Assembly (NCBI GenBank): GCA_963589005.1
Contig: CAVAJR010000001.1
Span: 86,614-150,613 of the forward strand
Direction: 5' to 3'
DNA from: RGIG5612 sp963589005
GTDB lineage: Bacteria > Bacillota > Clostridia > Lachnospirales > Lachnospiraceae
Length of the DNA stretch: 64,000 nt
Below the pieces are notes generated by a model, which ran no database searches, was not told the origin of the DNA, and saw only the letters and a list, made by a program, of their open reading frames with translations. This document shows positions 8,209-17,937 of this stretch, one piece after another. The translations under genes and the position numbers were made by a program. Within the stretch, counting starts at the first letter, position 1. The number at the start of each line of letters is the position of its first letter.

Positions 8209-9633
8209 ATGCAGATAATTACGAAGATCACACCCGGCTCTATAGCCGAGGAATTACAGATACAGCCCGGATCTAAGCTTCTGTCCGTCAACGGAGAACA
8301 GATAGAGGATATATTTGATTATAGATTTCAGATCGATGATGATTATATTGAGCTTGAGATCGAGGATCCTTCAGGCGAGATAGATGTATATGAGATAGAG
8401 AAGGATTATACAGAAGAGGTCGGATTGGAATTCGACAGCGGGATCATGGATGATTACAGAAGATGCTCCAATAACTGCATATTCTGCTTCATTGATCAGA
8501 TGCCAAAGGGTATGAGAGAGACTCTGTACTTCAAGGATGACGATTCCAGATTGTCATTTCTCCAGGGCAATTATATTACTCTTACTAACATGAAGGAACA
8601 TGACATATCCAGAATCATCAAATATCATATGTCACCAATAAATATATCTGTCCATACAACTAATCCGGAACTTAGATGCAGGATGCTGCATAACAGATTT
8701 GCAGGAGATGTTTTGAAATATATAGATCAACTGTATGAAGCCGGCATAACGATGAATGGACAGATAGTTCTGTGTAAAGGCATAAATGACGGTGAAGAAT
8801 TAAGAAGGACCATCCGTGATCTGTCAAAATATGCACCAGTCATGGAGAGTGTATCTATAGTGCCTGTAGGTCTGACCAAATATAGAGAAGGCCTGTATCC
8901 TCTTGAGCCTATTGAGGCAGAAGATGCGGCTAAGGTTATAGATATGGTAGAGGAGTTTCAAAGGGAACTTTTTCCAAAGCATGACATTCATTTTATTCAT
9001 GCCAGCGATGAATTTTACCTGACAGCCGGAAGGGAAGTTCCTGAAGAAAGCAGATATGACGGTTATATGCAGCTGGAAAATGGCGTAGGAATGTTAAGAC
9101 TTCTGAAGGAAGAGTTCACTTATGCTCTTGATACTATCTGTAAGCAGCCGTCAGGTACAAAATTATGCAAAAAAAGCAGTGGTTCAGAGGATAAGTGCTA
9201 TGTTACAATTGCAACAGGAAAACTGGCATATGATACAATAAAGCAGCTAACAGACGAGGCTGTTATAAGGCTTAAGGCAGCAGGGATCATAGATGATGAT
9301 CTTGAGCTTAACTGTGTTTCGATAAGAAATGATTTCTTCGGCGAGAGGATTACGGTATCGGGGCTTATCTGCGGCTGTGATCTGATAAATCAGCTTGAAG
9401 GAATAAAACCGGGAAGCAGGCTCTTGCTTCCGGTAAATATGATGAGAAGCGGCGAGAAGTATTTTCTTGATGATGTTACGGTCGCCGAATTAGAAGAGAA
9501 GTTGCATGTAAATGTAGTGATCGTTCCGTCTGACGGGGAATCCCTTATCAGAGGAATCCTGGGAGAGGAATTAGAAATAGGAGGCAGACAGATATATGAG
9601 CAAACCGATAGTAGCGATTGTTGGCAGGCCTAA
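8209..9633 (+). CDS. DUF512 radical-SAM protein (putative Fe-S oxidoreductase)
   Basis: A 474-aa protein with an N-terminal PDZ-like domain (about 1-60, ITPGSIAEELQIQPGSKLLS), a radical-SAM cysteine motif C-X3-C-X2-C (Cys86, 90, 93 in RRCSNNCIFCF) and a C-terminal DUF512 domain. This architecture is conserved next to der in many Clostridia; its reaction is unknown. It overlaps der by 38 bp, so the two are surely co-expressed. No Shine-Dalgarno is visible before the ATG. Confidence 0.9.
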   Translation: MQIITKITPGSIAEELQIQPGSKLLSVNGEQIEDIFDYRFQIDDDYIELEIEDPSGEIDVYEIEKDYTEEVGLEFDSGIMDDYRRCSNNCIFCFIDQMPKGMRETLYFKDDDSRLSFLQGNYITLTNMKEHDISRIIKYHMSPINISVHTTNPELRCRMLHNRFAGDVLKYIDQLYEAGITMNGQIVLCKGINDGEELRRTIRDLSKYAPVMESVSIVPVGLTKYREGLYPLEPIEAEDAAKVIDMVEEFQRELFPKHDIHFIHASDEFYLTAGREVPEESRYDGYMQLENGVGMLRLLKEEFTYALDTICKQPSGTKLCKKSSGSEDKCYVTIATGKLAYDTIKQLTDEAVIRLKAAGIIDDDLELNCVSIRNDFFGERITVSGLICGCDLINQLEGIKPGSRLLLPVNMMRSGEKYFLDDVTVAELEEKLHVNVVIVPSDGESLIRGILGEELEIGGRQIYEQTDSSDCWQA

Positions 9634-10918
9634 TGTAGGCAAGTCCACCTTATTTAACAATCTGGCAGGGGCCAATATCTCTATTATTAAGGATACCCCC
9701 GGCGTAACCAGAGACAGAATATATGCCCAGGCCAATTGGCTTGATATGGATTTTACATTGATTGATACAGGCGGTATAGAGCCGGATACAGGAGATATTA
9801 TCCTGTCACAGATGAGAGATCAGGCGCAGATCGCCATAGATACGGCGGATGTGATCATATTTATGACAGATGTAAGACAGGGCCTTGTGGATGCAGATGA
9901 TAAAGTTGCAGACATGTTAAGAAGAAGTCACAAGCCTATAGTTTTGTGCGTCAATAAGGTAGATAATTTCGTTAAGCAGCAGGCGGATATATATGAATTC
10001 TACAATCTGGGATTAGGTGATCCGATTCCGGTTTCTGCTGTCAATAAGCAGGGACTCGGTGATCTTCTTGATGAAGTTACTAAGCATTTTGACAAGGAAA
10101 CAATGGAGGAAGAAGACGACAGCCGTCCTAAGATCGCAGTCATCGGTAAGCCTAATGCAGGCAAATCTTCAATCGTTAATGCACTTTCCGGAGAGCAGAG
10201 AGTAATTGTTTCTGACATACCGGGTACAACCAGAGACGCTATTGACATGGTTGTAGAGCATGAAGGCCGGGAATATGTATTTATAGACACAGCAGGCCTC
10301 AGAAGAAAGTCTAAGATTAAAGAAGAGCTCGAAAGATACAGCATTATCCGTGCGGTATCGGCTGTGGAAAGAGCTGATGTCGTTCTGATGGTAATTGATG
10401 CTGTAGAGGGCGTAACAGAGCAGGATGCTAAAATAGCAGGCATTGCCCACGAGAGAGGCAAGGGAATAATAATCGTTGTTAATAAATGGGATGCCATTGA
10501 CAAGGATGATAAGACTATCTACAAATATACGGAGAAAATAAGACGTACATTGGCATTCATGCCATATGCAAGACTACTGTTCGTTTCAGCCAAGACAGGA
10601 CAGAGATTAGAAAAACTCTATGGTCTGGTTGATGTAATTGTAGAAAATCAGACAAGAAGAATCCAGACCGGTGTTCTTAATGAAATTATCTCCGAGGCAC
10701 TGGCGCTTACACCGCCTCCTACTGACAAGGGTAAGAGATTAAAGCTCTTCTATGCGACCCAGGTATCAGTAAAGCCGCCTGCATTTGTATTTTTTGTAAA
10801 TGACAAGGAATTGATGCATTTTTCATATTTAAGATATTTGGAAAATAAGATACGTGAAGCATTTGGATTTGAAGGTACATCACTTAAGTTCTATGTAAGA
10901 GAACGAGGAGAAAAATAA
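9596..10918 (+). CDS. der: Ribosome-biogenesis GTPase Der (EngA)
   Basis: A 440-aa double GTPase needed for 50S subunit assembly. First G domain: GRPNVGKS (10-17), DTPGVTRDR, DTGGIE, NKVD. Second: GKPNAGKSS, DIPGTTRDA, DTAGLRRKSK, NKWD. A KH-like C-terminal domain follows. Its ATG lies within the end of the DUF512 gene, 11 nt after GGAGG at 9580-9584. Usual length for the family. Confidence 0.97.
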   Translation: MSKPIVAIVGRPNVGKSTLFNNLAGANISIIKDTPGVTRDRIYAQANWLDMDFTLIDTGGIEPDTGDIILSQMRDQAQIAIDTADVIIFMTDVRQGLVDADDKVADMLRRSHKPIVLCVNKVDNFVKQQADIYEFYNLGLGDPIPVSAVNKQGLGDLLDEVTKHFDKETMEEEDDSRPKIAVIGKPNAGKSSIVNALSGEQRVIVSDIPGTTRDAIDMVVEHEGREYVFIDTAGLRRKSKIKEELERYSIIRAVSAVERADVVLMVIDAVEGVTEQDAKIAGIAHERGKGIIIVVNKWDAIDKDDKTIYKYTEKIRRTLAFMPYARLLFVSAKTGQRLEKLYGLVDVIVENQTRRIQTGVLNEIISEALALTPPPTDKGKRLKLFYATQVSVKPPAFVFFVNDKELMHFSYLRYLENKIREAFGFEGTSLKFYVRERGEK

Positions 10919-10919
10919 A

Positions 10920-11852
10920 ATGGATGAAAGATTGATATGTCTTGCATGTCTGGTAATAGGATATGGTTTCGGACTTCTTCAGATCGCTCATATTTATTCT
11001 AAGGCTAAGAATGTAAATATAAGAGAAAAGGGCAGCGGTAATGCCGGAACTACCAACATGTTCCGTGTTATGGGAATAAGAGCCGGCATAATAACGCTTA
11101 TAGGAGACTGCGCAAAATGTGTTGCCGCAGTAATACTGACCAGGCTTATATTCATAACAGGTCTGCATTTTAATATTGACCCGACGGCGCTGGCACTTTA
11201 TACAGGATTTGGCTGTGTGCTGGGACATGACTTTCCGTTTTATTTTCATTTCAAGGGCGGCAAGGGCATGGCAACAACAGCCGCGCTTATCTGCTGTCTC
11301 GGAAGCTGGCAGATGATAGTGATCGGTGTTGTTATCTTCTTCTCAACTGTAATAATCACCAAATACGTATCCCTGGGTTCGATGCTTACGGTAAGTGCAT
11401 CAGCCCTTGAATTTATCATATTTACCATTGTCGGCTGGATCAAAGTAGATATCAGCTGGCTGGCTGACTGCTATGTGATATTTATAATTCTTGCACTTCT
11501 TCTTCTGTACCAGCACAGGAAGAATATTGCACGCCTGAAGGAACACAAGGAAACCAAATTCTTCTTCCGTACATCTAAGCAGATAGAAGAAGCAGAAGCA
11601 GCCCATCGCAAGGAACAGCTTGAGGCCAAGGTTGAATATGTTCAGCAAAAGACTGAGAAGAAGGTCGACAAATTGCAAAGCAAAACTGAACGTAAGGTAG
11701 AGAAGGTTCAAAACAAGGCTGCATATAAAGAAAAGAAGGCACAGATCAAGGCAGAATATAAGCAGGAAACGAACAAGAACTGGGCAGGCAAGATTGCAGA
11801 TCATGCGCCTCAGTCATTTAAGCAGAAAGAAAATCCGGACGATGCAGAATAA
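10920..11852 (+). CDS. plsY: Glycerol-3-phosphate acyltransferase PlsY with long coiled-coil tail
   Basis: An integral membrane acyltransferase that transfers acyl groups from acyl-phosphate to glycerol-3-phosphate, the first step of phospholipid synthesis. Motifs: GSGNAGTTN near residue 39, GHDFPFYFHFKGGKGMAT near 103, and several hydrophobic helices to about residue 195. PlsY is usually about 200 aa; this one has 310 because of a Lys/Glu/Gln-rich tail (about 205-310) with heptad-like repeats of the type KTEKKVDKLQSKTERKVEK, predicted to form a cytoplasmic coiled coil. It starts one base after der and overlaps the MutS-like gene by 11 bp. Confidence 0.93.
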   Translation: MDERLICLACLVIGYGFGLLQIAHIYSKAKNVNIREKGSGNAGTTNMFRVMGIRAGIITLIGDCAKCVAAVILTRLIFITGLHFNIDPTALALYTGFGCVLGHDFPFYFHFKGGKGMATTAALICCLGSWQMIVIGVVIFFSTVIITKYVSLGSMLTVSASALEFIIFTIVGWIKVDISWLADCYVIFIILALLLLYQHRKNIARLKEHKETKFFFRTSKQIEEAEAAHRKEQLEAKVEYVQQKTEKKVDKLQSKTERKVEKVQNKAAYKEKKAQIKAEYKQETNKNWAGKIADHAPQSFKQKENPDDAE

Positions 11853-13320
11853 TAATTATATTGATGATATTACCTGGAATGACCTGTCTATGGAACAGGT
11901 CTATGAGAAGATAAATTCAGCCGACTCCTCGGTAGGCCAGGAATATCTGAAGAAGATCCTGCGAACAACAACATGCGATCAGAACATGTTAGAAAAACGT
12001 TCCGCAAGAGCAAAATGGCTTACTTCAAATGCTGATACAAAAGCCAGACTTAGGAAGTGTTTCAAGGAATTGGGCAAGACCAAGAAGATATCCTTATATG
12101 ATTACATCTTCAGATTCAATGAAATAAAGCCAGCATCCAATTTAATACATTATCTTCTTATAATACTCTTACTGGCGGCAATTGCCCTTATATTTATAAA
12201 CCCGGTGGCAGGCGTTCTGGCAGTTGTTGTAATGTTCGCAATTAATATATCCACATATTTTAAATTTAAAGCACAGATAGAAGCATACTTCATGTGCTTT
12301 AAATATATAGTCAGGATGCTGCAGACAGCAACGAAGATATGCAAGATCAACATACCTGCGGGCAGCGAGGTTGGAGAATTAATTCAGACGCTTAGCAGGG
12401 ACGTTAAGCAGCTGGCAGCAATAAAGAGAGGCTCGTGGCTTCTTACCAACAGTGTGTCAGGTTCGCTGGTGGATGTTCTGATGGATTATATCAGGATGCT
12501 GTTCCATGTTGATATAATAAGATTCAACAGCATGCGCAAAATTGCAGAAACTAAGGCTTCGATAATTGATGAACTGTTCTGCACACTGGGAGAACTAGAG
12601 GCGGATATATGTATCTCTGATTACAGAGAGAGTATTGACGGCTGGTGTGAACCTTCTATTGACAGAGATACTAAGGGCGTGTCAGCCTGCGGTATGTATC
12701 ATCCTTTAACCATCGAAACAGTTAAAAATGATATGAATTTCAGCAGGTCAGTATTGCTTACAGGCTCAAATGCCTCCGGCAAATCAACATTTCTGAAGCA
12801 GCTGGCGATCAATCAGATATTTGCACAGACAATATATACCTGTCTTGCAGACGAATTTCGTACATGTTTCTACCATGTTATGTCTTCAATGGCTCTTACA
12901 GATAATATTCTGGGAAATGAGAGCTATTTCATAGTTGAGATCAAATCGCTTAAGAGAATATTGGACGCAGTAGATGACAGCGAGGGGGCAGTGCCTGTTA
13001 TGTGCTTTATTGATGAGGTCTTAAGGGGCACCAATACTAAGGAAAGGATTGCGGCATCAAGCCAGATTTTAAGAAATCTATCCGGCAGGAATGCATTGTG
13101 CCTTGCAGCAACTCACGACATTGAGCTTACATCACTGCTTTCTGACCAGATGGACAATTATCATTTCGAGGAGTATGTGAATGGCAATGATGTGAATTTT
13201 GATTATAAGATCAAAAAGGGACCTGCAATGACGCATAATGCGATAAAGCTTATGCAGTCATACGGATTTGACAGGGATATAACAGAAAATGCGATTCAGA
13301 TGCTGGAAGATACATTGTAA
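11842..13320 (+). CDS. Membrane-anchored MutS-like ATPase
   Basis: A 492-aa protein whose C-terminal third is a MutS domain V ATPase: Walker A TGSNASGKST (307-316), FIDEVLRGTNTKER (Walker B and loop), and AATHDIELTSLL. The mismatch-recognition domain of MutS is absent. Two hydrophobic segments (about 102-119 and 121-140) suggest a membrane anchor, as in the small MutS-like proteins of Firmicutes with unknown function. Start chosen at 11842 (MQNNNYIDD), inside the plsY end, because upstream in-frame residues do not look like the family. In many Firmicutes gpsA follows plsY; here this gene takes that place. Confidence 0.8.
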   Translation: MQNNNYIDDITWNDLSMEQVYEKINSADSSVGQEYLKKILRTTTCDQNMLEKRSARAKWLTSNADTKARLRKCFKELGKTKKISLYDYIFRFNEIKPASNLIHYLLIILLLAAIALIFINPVAGVLAVVVMFAINISTYFKFKAQIEAYFMCFKYIVRMLQTATKICKINIPAGSEVGELIQTLSRDVKQLAAIKRGSWLLTNSVSGSLVDVLMDYIRMLFHVDIIRFNSMRKIAETKASIIDELFCTLGELEADICISDYRESIDGWCEPSIDRDTKGVSACGMYHPLTIETVKNDMNFSRSVLLTGSNASGKSTFLKQLAINQIFAQTIYTCLADEFRTCFYHVMSSMALTDNILGNESYFIVEIKSLKRILDAVDDSEGAVPVMCFIDEVLRGTNTKERIAASSQILRNLSGRNALCLAATHDIELTSLLSDQMDNYHFEEYVNGNDVNFDYKIKKGPAMTHNAIKLMQSYGFDRDITENAIQMLEDTL

Positions 13321-13342
13321 TAAAAAGTTTAGAAATGTTTTG

Positions 13343-13371
13343 TTTACAACTTACAGCCGTAGGGGTAGAAT
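13343..13371 (+). promoter_or_regulatory. Promoter of the uracil permease gene
   Basis: -35 TTTACA (13343-13348), 17-bp spacer, -10 TAGAAT (13366-13371). The leader to the ATG at 13414 is short, and no PyrR-type attenuator is visible in it. Confidence 0.6.
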
Positions 13372-13413
13372 AGGCAAGGTTTTGTGTGTAAAACGTATAG
13401 GAGGGAAATTTTT

Positions 13414-14748
13414 ATGAAGTTAATTTACGATGTTGATGACAGGCCGTCATTTGGCAAGGTACTGCTATTTGCTCTTCAGCAGCTTCTGGCAATTCTAGCC
13501 GCAACTATCGCAGTTCCATCTGTTGTAGGGAATGGCATGAGCCAGAGTGCAGCCTTGTTTGGAGCCGGAGTAGGTACCATTACTTATCTGCTCTTTACCA
13601 AATTCAAGAGCCCGGTATTCCTTGGTTCTTCATTCGCATTTATCGGATCAATGTCCGCAGCATTTGGCGGGGCAGCCAGCATGGCATTGGGATATCTGGG
13701 ACTTATAATCGGTGCCGCAATGGCAGGATTGGTTTATGTTATCATTGCGATAGCTGTCAAATGTGCAGGAGTAAAGTGGATTGATTATCTTATGCCTCCT
13801 GTAGTTATAGGACCTACGGTTGCGATCATCGGTCTGTCACTGGCTGGAAATGCTGTATCAGACGCATTAGGCGGAGCAGTCAATGAATCAGGTGCCTATG
13901 TTATGAATGCAAATGGCTGGGTAAGCCTTATATGTGCGCTGGTAACCCTCGTGGTTGTATGCATTTGCTCAGTATTCGGCAAGAAGCTCATGAAGCTGAT
14001 CCCGTTTATTATAGGAATCTGTGCAGGATACATTCTGGCAGTTATCTTTACACTTATAGGCAATGCCACAGGCAATGAAGCGCTTCAGGTTGTTGATTTT
14101 TCAGCATTCTCTAATATGCAATGGGTTCCGGATTTCACATTCCTTACTGCAGTAAAGGGATTCGATGAACTGAGCGGAACATATATTGCAACTATTGCGG
14201 TTGCATATGTACCGGTTGCATTTGTAGTATTTGCAGAGCATCTGGCAGACCACAAGAACCTCTCAAGTGTAATCGGAAGAGAACTGCTTGAGGATCCTGG
14301 TCTTCACAGAACTCTTCTGGGCGATGGCGTCGGCTCATTCGTAGGTGCTATATTCGGCGGATGCCCTAATACAACATATGGCGAATCAGTAGGCTGTGTT
14401 GCTATTACAGGCAATGCTTCCGTAGTTACAATCCTGGCAACGGCTATTATGGCCATCGTTGCATCATTCGTGGGCCCATTCGTTACATTCCTGTCAACAA
14501 TTCCTGGCTGTGTAATGGGAGGTGTATGTATTACATTGTATGGTTTCATCGCTGTATCAGGTCTTAAGATGCTGCAGCCGGTTGACCTTAATGATAACAG
14601 CAATCTGTTCACCGCATCGGTTATCTTTATTGCAGGTATCGGCGGAATGGCACTTCAGATCGGTGAGGTTAAGCTTACAGAGATTGCAGTTGCACTGATT
14701 CTCGGTATTGTTGTTAACCTGATCCTTAGAAAAAGAGATAAAAAATAA
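13414..14748 (+). CDS. Uracil/xanthine permease family transporter (NCS2, UraA-like)
   Basis: A 444-aa transporter with about 14 hydrophobic segments. It matches the uracil branch of nucleobase:cation symporter-2: QQLLAILAATIAVPS near the N-terminus, FAEHLADHKN in the middle, and the signature GGCPNTTYGESVG. Uracil is the likely substrate. Start at 13414 (MKLIYDVDDRPSFG), preceded by GGAGGG with 8-nt spacing. It is monocistronic, with its own promoter and a shared terminator downstream. Confidence 0.9.
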   Translation: MKLIYDVDDRPSFGKVLLFALQQLLAILAATIAVPSVVGNGMSQSAALFGAGVGTITYLLFTKFKSPVFLGSSFAFIGSMSAAFGGAASMALGYLGLIIGAAMAGLVYVIIAIAVKCAGVKWIDYLMPPVVIGPTVAIIGLSLAGNAVSDALGGAVNESGAYVMNANGWVSLICALVTLVVVCICSVFGKKLMKLIPFIIGICAGYILAVIFTLIGNATGNEALQVVDFSAFSNMQWVPDFTFLTAVKGFDELSGTYIATIAVAYVPVAFVVFAEHLADHKNLSSVIGRELLEDPGLHRTLLGDGVGSFVGAIFGGCPNTTYGESVGCVAITGNASVVTILATAIMAIVASFVGPFVTFLSTIPGCVMGGVCITLYGFIAVSGLKMLQPVDLNDNSNLFTASVIFIAGIGGMALQIGEVKLTEIAVALILGIVVNLILRKRDKK

Positions 14749-14772
14749 AAATAATTGACAATGGTTTTAAAC

Positions 14773-14808
14773 AAAGCTGTCACATATGTTACGATGTGGC
14801 AGCTTTTT
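14773..14808. terminator. Bidirectional terminator between uracil permease and decarboxylase-like gene
   Basis: A 13-bp stem (AAAGCTGTCACAT with ATGTGGCAGCTTT, one T-G pair) ending in TTTTT on the plus strand and preceded by A-rich sequence, placed exactly between the two converging genes. Confidence 0.85.
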
Positions 14809-14812
14809 GCTG

Positions 14813-16375
14813 TCAGTCAATAACTGAGATCCGGGTAATATTATAATGTCTGAAGATCGGCATGGCAGAGTCCGAAATGACTTCACCACAGACTACTACA
14901 GGAATTGCCGGAGGGCAGGTGATCGCTGTATCAGCGCATATCATGCCTACAGCCTCATCTACAGAAACCTCGCGTGAATTGCTCAGGAAGGCTTCTCTTA
15001 CAGACACAGCCTGAACAGGTCTAAGAATCGGCAGAGTATGGATGTCATTAAAGCCGCTTTGAATTGTCTTAATCTTGAATGCTGCTGCAATATTTTTCAG
15101 CGCCTTGCATAATCTGTCTAAATCATCTTCACTGTTATCAGGAGAAATCATTAGAACTACAAAGTCCGGGTCAGCATATTCACATTCAATCTTATATTTT
15201 CTTAATTCCTCGGCGAGAGTTTTACCCTCCATCCCGGATCTTGGGGCGTATATTGTAATCTTGCAAGGCTCGAAGATATAATTGTCCAAAGCATTATGAT
15301 CATTATCTGGTGAGCCTGGACTGTTCATGACCGCACAATCTGATCTGCATGAATTGCGTACGGCTGAGTTGTTTATCCTGCAATGATCATTTGCCGGCAG
15401 ATTATCTGACATGATAATGAAGCTGCAATCGGTTATGAGTTTTTTGCATTTGTTGATTTTATTTATACATTCGGATAATCTGTGAGGCCAGTCGCCTGAC
15501 AGATATTCATTTACTTTATCCAGTGATTGAAGCAATAGATAAGATGGGCTGGTGGAGCCGAACATTGATAATGCCCTTCGTGCGTTAGATATGCATGACA
15601 CAGGTGCATTATTACTTATGTGAAGATATGCACATCCGGTAAGGGCTGGCAGAGTCTTATGAGCCGAATCACAGCACATGTCTGCACCCAGGTCTATGGG
15701 ATGGAGCGGCTGTTCAAGAAAATGAAGATAAGCCCCGTGCGCATTATCTACCAGAAGCATGATGCCATATTCGTGAACAACTTCCGAGATAGCCTTGATA
15801 TCTGCAATATTGCCCAGATAATCAGGCGATGTTATATAAACGGCAGCAGGTTTAACCTCCATTGAAGCGAGGGCATCCTGTACCTGCCTTGCACTAATGT
15901 GACACGAACACAGAGAATATGAAGAGTTCTCGGGATATAACCATTTAATATCGAGATCCAGCAGAGCAGCTGCAGTTATAAATGCCCTGTGTACATTCCT
16001 TGCGGCCAGAATAACAGGTCTGTAAGGAGAATGAAAATATCCTGAGTCAGAGCAGCTTTTAGTAATGTTTTTTACTGGATTTGTGGTGTTATCTGACTTA
16101 AAACACGTCGCCAGGGCAAGCATTGCTCTTATGCATTGGCTTGATCCTTCAGTAGAATAAAAGGTGGCAGCAGTTCCGAACAGCTCAGAGGCATATTTTT
16201 CACTTTCAAGGATCACTCCGGAGGCTTCATACAGCGAATCAGCACCCTTTATTTCGGTGATATCATGGGGATATAATCCCTTATGTCCGGGCATATGAAA
16301 ACGAGCTGTGCCGGACAGGGCATAGCTGTGAACGAAGTCGCATATGGGAGTTGGAAATGTCGTATCGTTCATCAT
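14813..16375 (-). CDS. Orn/Lys/Arg decarboxylase family PLP enzyme
   Basis: A 520-aa fold-type-I PLP enzyme of the small Orn/Lys/Arg decarboxylase group. Visible: HMPGHKG near residue 30, the cofactor aspartate in VDNAHGAYLHF (Asp210), and the PLP lysine Lys240 in DSAHKTLPALTG. The C-terminal portion carries the family end, PAIPVVVCGEVI. Relatives decarboxylate lysine, arginine or ornithine, but the substrate cannot be read from sequence. A low-complexity Cys/Asn/Ser-rich insertion (about residues 318-362) that I cannot match to the family interrupts the C-terminal half. It is downstream of the SCIFF genes but separated from them by a palindromic repeat. Confidence 0.8.
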   Translation of the reverse strand: MMNDTTFPTPICDFVHSYALSGTARFHMPGHKGLYPHDITEIKGADSLYEASGVILESEKYASELFGTAATFYSTEGSSQCIRAMLALATCFKSDNTTNPVKNITKSCSDSGYFHSPYRPVILAARNVHRAFITAAALLDLDIKWLYPENSSYSLCSCHISARQVQDALASMEVKPAAVYITSPDYLGNIADIKAISEVVHEYGIMLLVDNAHGAYLHFLEQPLHPIDLGADMCCDSAHKTLPALTGCAYLHISNNAPVSCISNARRALSMFGSTSPSYLLLQSLDKVNEYLSGDWPHRLSECINKINKCKKLITDCSFIIMSDNLPANDHCRINNSAVRNSCRSDCAVMNSPGSPDNDHNALDNYIFEPCKITIYAPRSGMEGKTLAEELRKYKIECEYADPDFVVLMISPDNSEDDLDRLCKALKNIAAAFKIKTIQSGFNDIHTLPILRPVQAVSVREAFLSNSREVSVDEAVGMICADTAITCPPAIPVVVCGEVISDSAMPIFRHYNITRISVID

Positions 16376-16395
16376 AACAGTTACTGATTATAAAG

Positions 16396-16503
16396 GCAGC
16401 TGCAGCGCACCGTGAATATCGGCGTAGCAGCCACTGTTCGAAAACGCCTTCGCTGATTGTTTTCTCGCAGTGGCTGCGCCGTCCCAGCGCGCGAGCAGCT
16501 GAC
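16396..16503 (+). repeat. Dispersed palindromic repeat, full copy (copy B)
   Basis: An almost perfect long hairpin: GCAGCCACTG pairs with CAGTGGCTGC, the inner arms CGAAAAC and GTTTTC continue the stem, and outer segments gcaccgtgaa and gcgccgtc flank it. It fills the 143-bp gap between the SCIFF maturase and the decarboxylase-like gene. No ORF or terminal transposase is inside. Confidence 0.85.
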
Positions 16504-16518
16504 TTTTGTTGCTTTAAT

Positions 16519-17901
16519 TTAGTCAGTTTCCATCTGCTCCTCGGCCTGCAGCATGATAGCGCATTCAATACGCTTTCTGAATAATTCACAGCCCGCCTCA
16601 TATATGCCGCGGATAGAACCTGATGCATGCAGGGCATTGGCAGCACAGCCGCCGGAGCACCACAGTTTGGCCCAGCAATCGGCACATTCAGGACGTGCAT
16701 ATACATTGCATGATCTGAATTCTTCCTGACGCTCGTGATTAGAGATACCGTTCCAGATATCACCGAGCTTGTATGACTCATCGCCCACAAATTGATGACA
16801 TGGATACAGGTCGCCCCATGGAGTTACTGCCATATATTCAGTTCCTGAGCCACAGCCTGAGATACGCTTATAGATGCACGGACCGCCCTTAAGATCTATC
16901 ATGTAGTGATAGAAGGTAAATGGACGTCCTTCCTTACGCCTTTGCCGCATAAGCTCAGCCAATTGGTCATATTGATCCTTAATGATTTCAATGTCCTCAG
17001 GTGTAAGAGCCTCCGGGTCATCTTTAGGACAGACAACAGGTTCCATGCTAAGTTCAGTGAAGCCCAGATCCAGCATACATTTAATGTCATTAAGAAAGTC
17101 CGGATTGGCATGCGTAAAGGTTCCGCGCATGTAATAATTCCTGCCGCCTCGTGCAGCAACTAATTTCTGAAATTTTGGAACAACCTTCTCCCAGCTGCCG
17201 TTTCCGGCATAATCAACACGATACCTGTCATGAATTTCTTTTCGTCCATCCAGACTTAATACAACATTACTCATTTCCCTGTTGCAGAAGTCGATAACAT
17301 CGTCATCAATAAGAATTCCGTTAGTAGTGAGCGTAAAACGGAAATTCTTATTATGCTGCTGCTCAATGCTGCGGGCATAGAGAACAAGGTCTTTAACGAC
17401 TTGCCAGTTCATCAACGGCTCGCCTCCGAAGAAGTCTACCTCAAGATTGTGACGGGTACCTGAATTAGCAATAAGAAAATCAAGAGCCTGTTTGCCGACT
17501 TCGAAGCTCATTACAGCACGTTCACCATTATATTTGCCCTGGCTGGCAAAGCAATATGAGCAGTTAAGGTTGCATGTATGAGCGATATGAAGACACAGCG
17601 CCTTGATCACATTGCCGCTTCGCTCCTTAAATGTCTGAGCCATAGGCTCGTAAGTGTCAGGAGTAAATAGCTGACCGCTTGCTTCAAGTGAACGGATATC
17701 TTCGAGGCAAATGTGAATGTCATCCTCCGTAACGTCATCCCTGTCGGAATATTTGTTCATTATGGCTGAAATGATCTCAGCCTCGCTATGATCTTTATAC
17801 ATGGCAATAATGTCATAGGCAACCTCATCTACGACATGGACAGAGCCTGAGCAGGTGTCCAAAACAATATTCATTCCGCCGGATTTGTACTGATGCAGCA
17901 T
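16519..17901 (-). CDS. SCIFF peptide maturase (radical SAM/SPASM thioether-forming enzyme)
   Basis: A 460-aa radical-SAM enzyme of the SCIFF system, which installs thioether bridges in the six-cysteine peptide encoded just upstream. The N-terminal ~95 residues resemble a peptide-recognition (RRE-type) region. The SAM cluster is Cys110-X3-Cys114-X2-Cys117 in CNLNCSYCFA; FFGGEPLMNW follows. The SPASM/twitch region near the C-terminus holds many cysteines, including CGSGTEYMAVTPWGDLYPC and CADCWAKLWCSGGCAAN. Ribosome-binding site AGAGAGG 8 nt before the ATG. A hairpin terminator separates it from the peptide gene. Confidence 0.95.
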   Translation of the reverse strand: MLHQYKSGGMNIVLDTCSGSVHVVDEVAYDIIAMYKDHSEAEIISAIMNKYSDRDDVTEDDIHICLEDIRSLEASGQLFTPDTYEPMAQTFKERSGNVIKALCLHIAHTCNLNCSYCFASQGKYNGERAVMSFEVGKQALDFLIANSGTRHNLEVDFFGGEPLMNWQVVKDLVLYARSIEQQHNKNFRFTLTTNGILIDDDVIDFCNREMSNVVLSLDGRKEIHDRYRVDYAGNGSWEKVVPKFQKLVAARGGRNYYMRGTFTHANPDFLNDIKCMLDLGFTELSMEPVVCPKDDPEALTPEDIEIIKDQYDQLAELMRQRRKEGRPFTFYHYMIDLKGGPCIYKRISGCGSGTEYMAVTPWGDLYPCHQFVGDESYKLGDIWNGISNHERQEEFRSCNVYARPECADCWAKLWCSGGCAANALHASGSIRGIYEAGCELFRKRIECAIMLQAEEQMETD

Positions 17902-17937
17902 AATAAACCTCTCTTTAAAACAAAATCTAACGCAAAA

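Noticed and set aside
13378..13413. PyrR attenuator upstream of the uracil permease
   Set aside because: The leader between promoter and start codon is too short, and no anti-terminator/terminator pair is seen.
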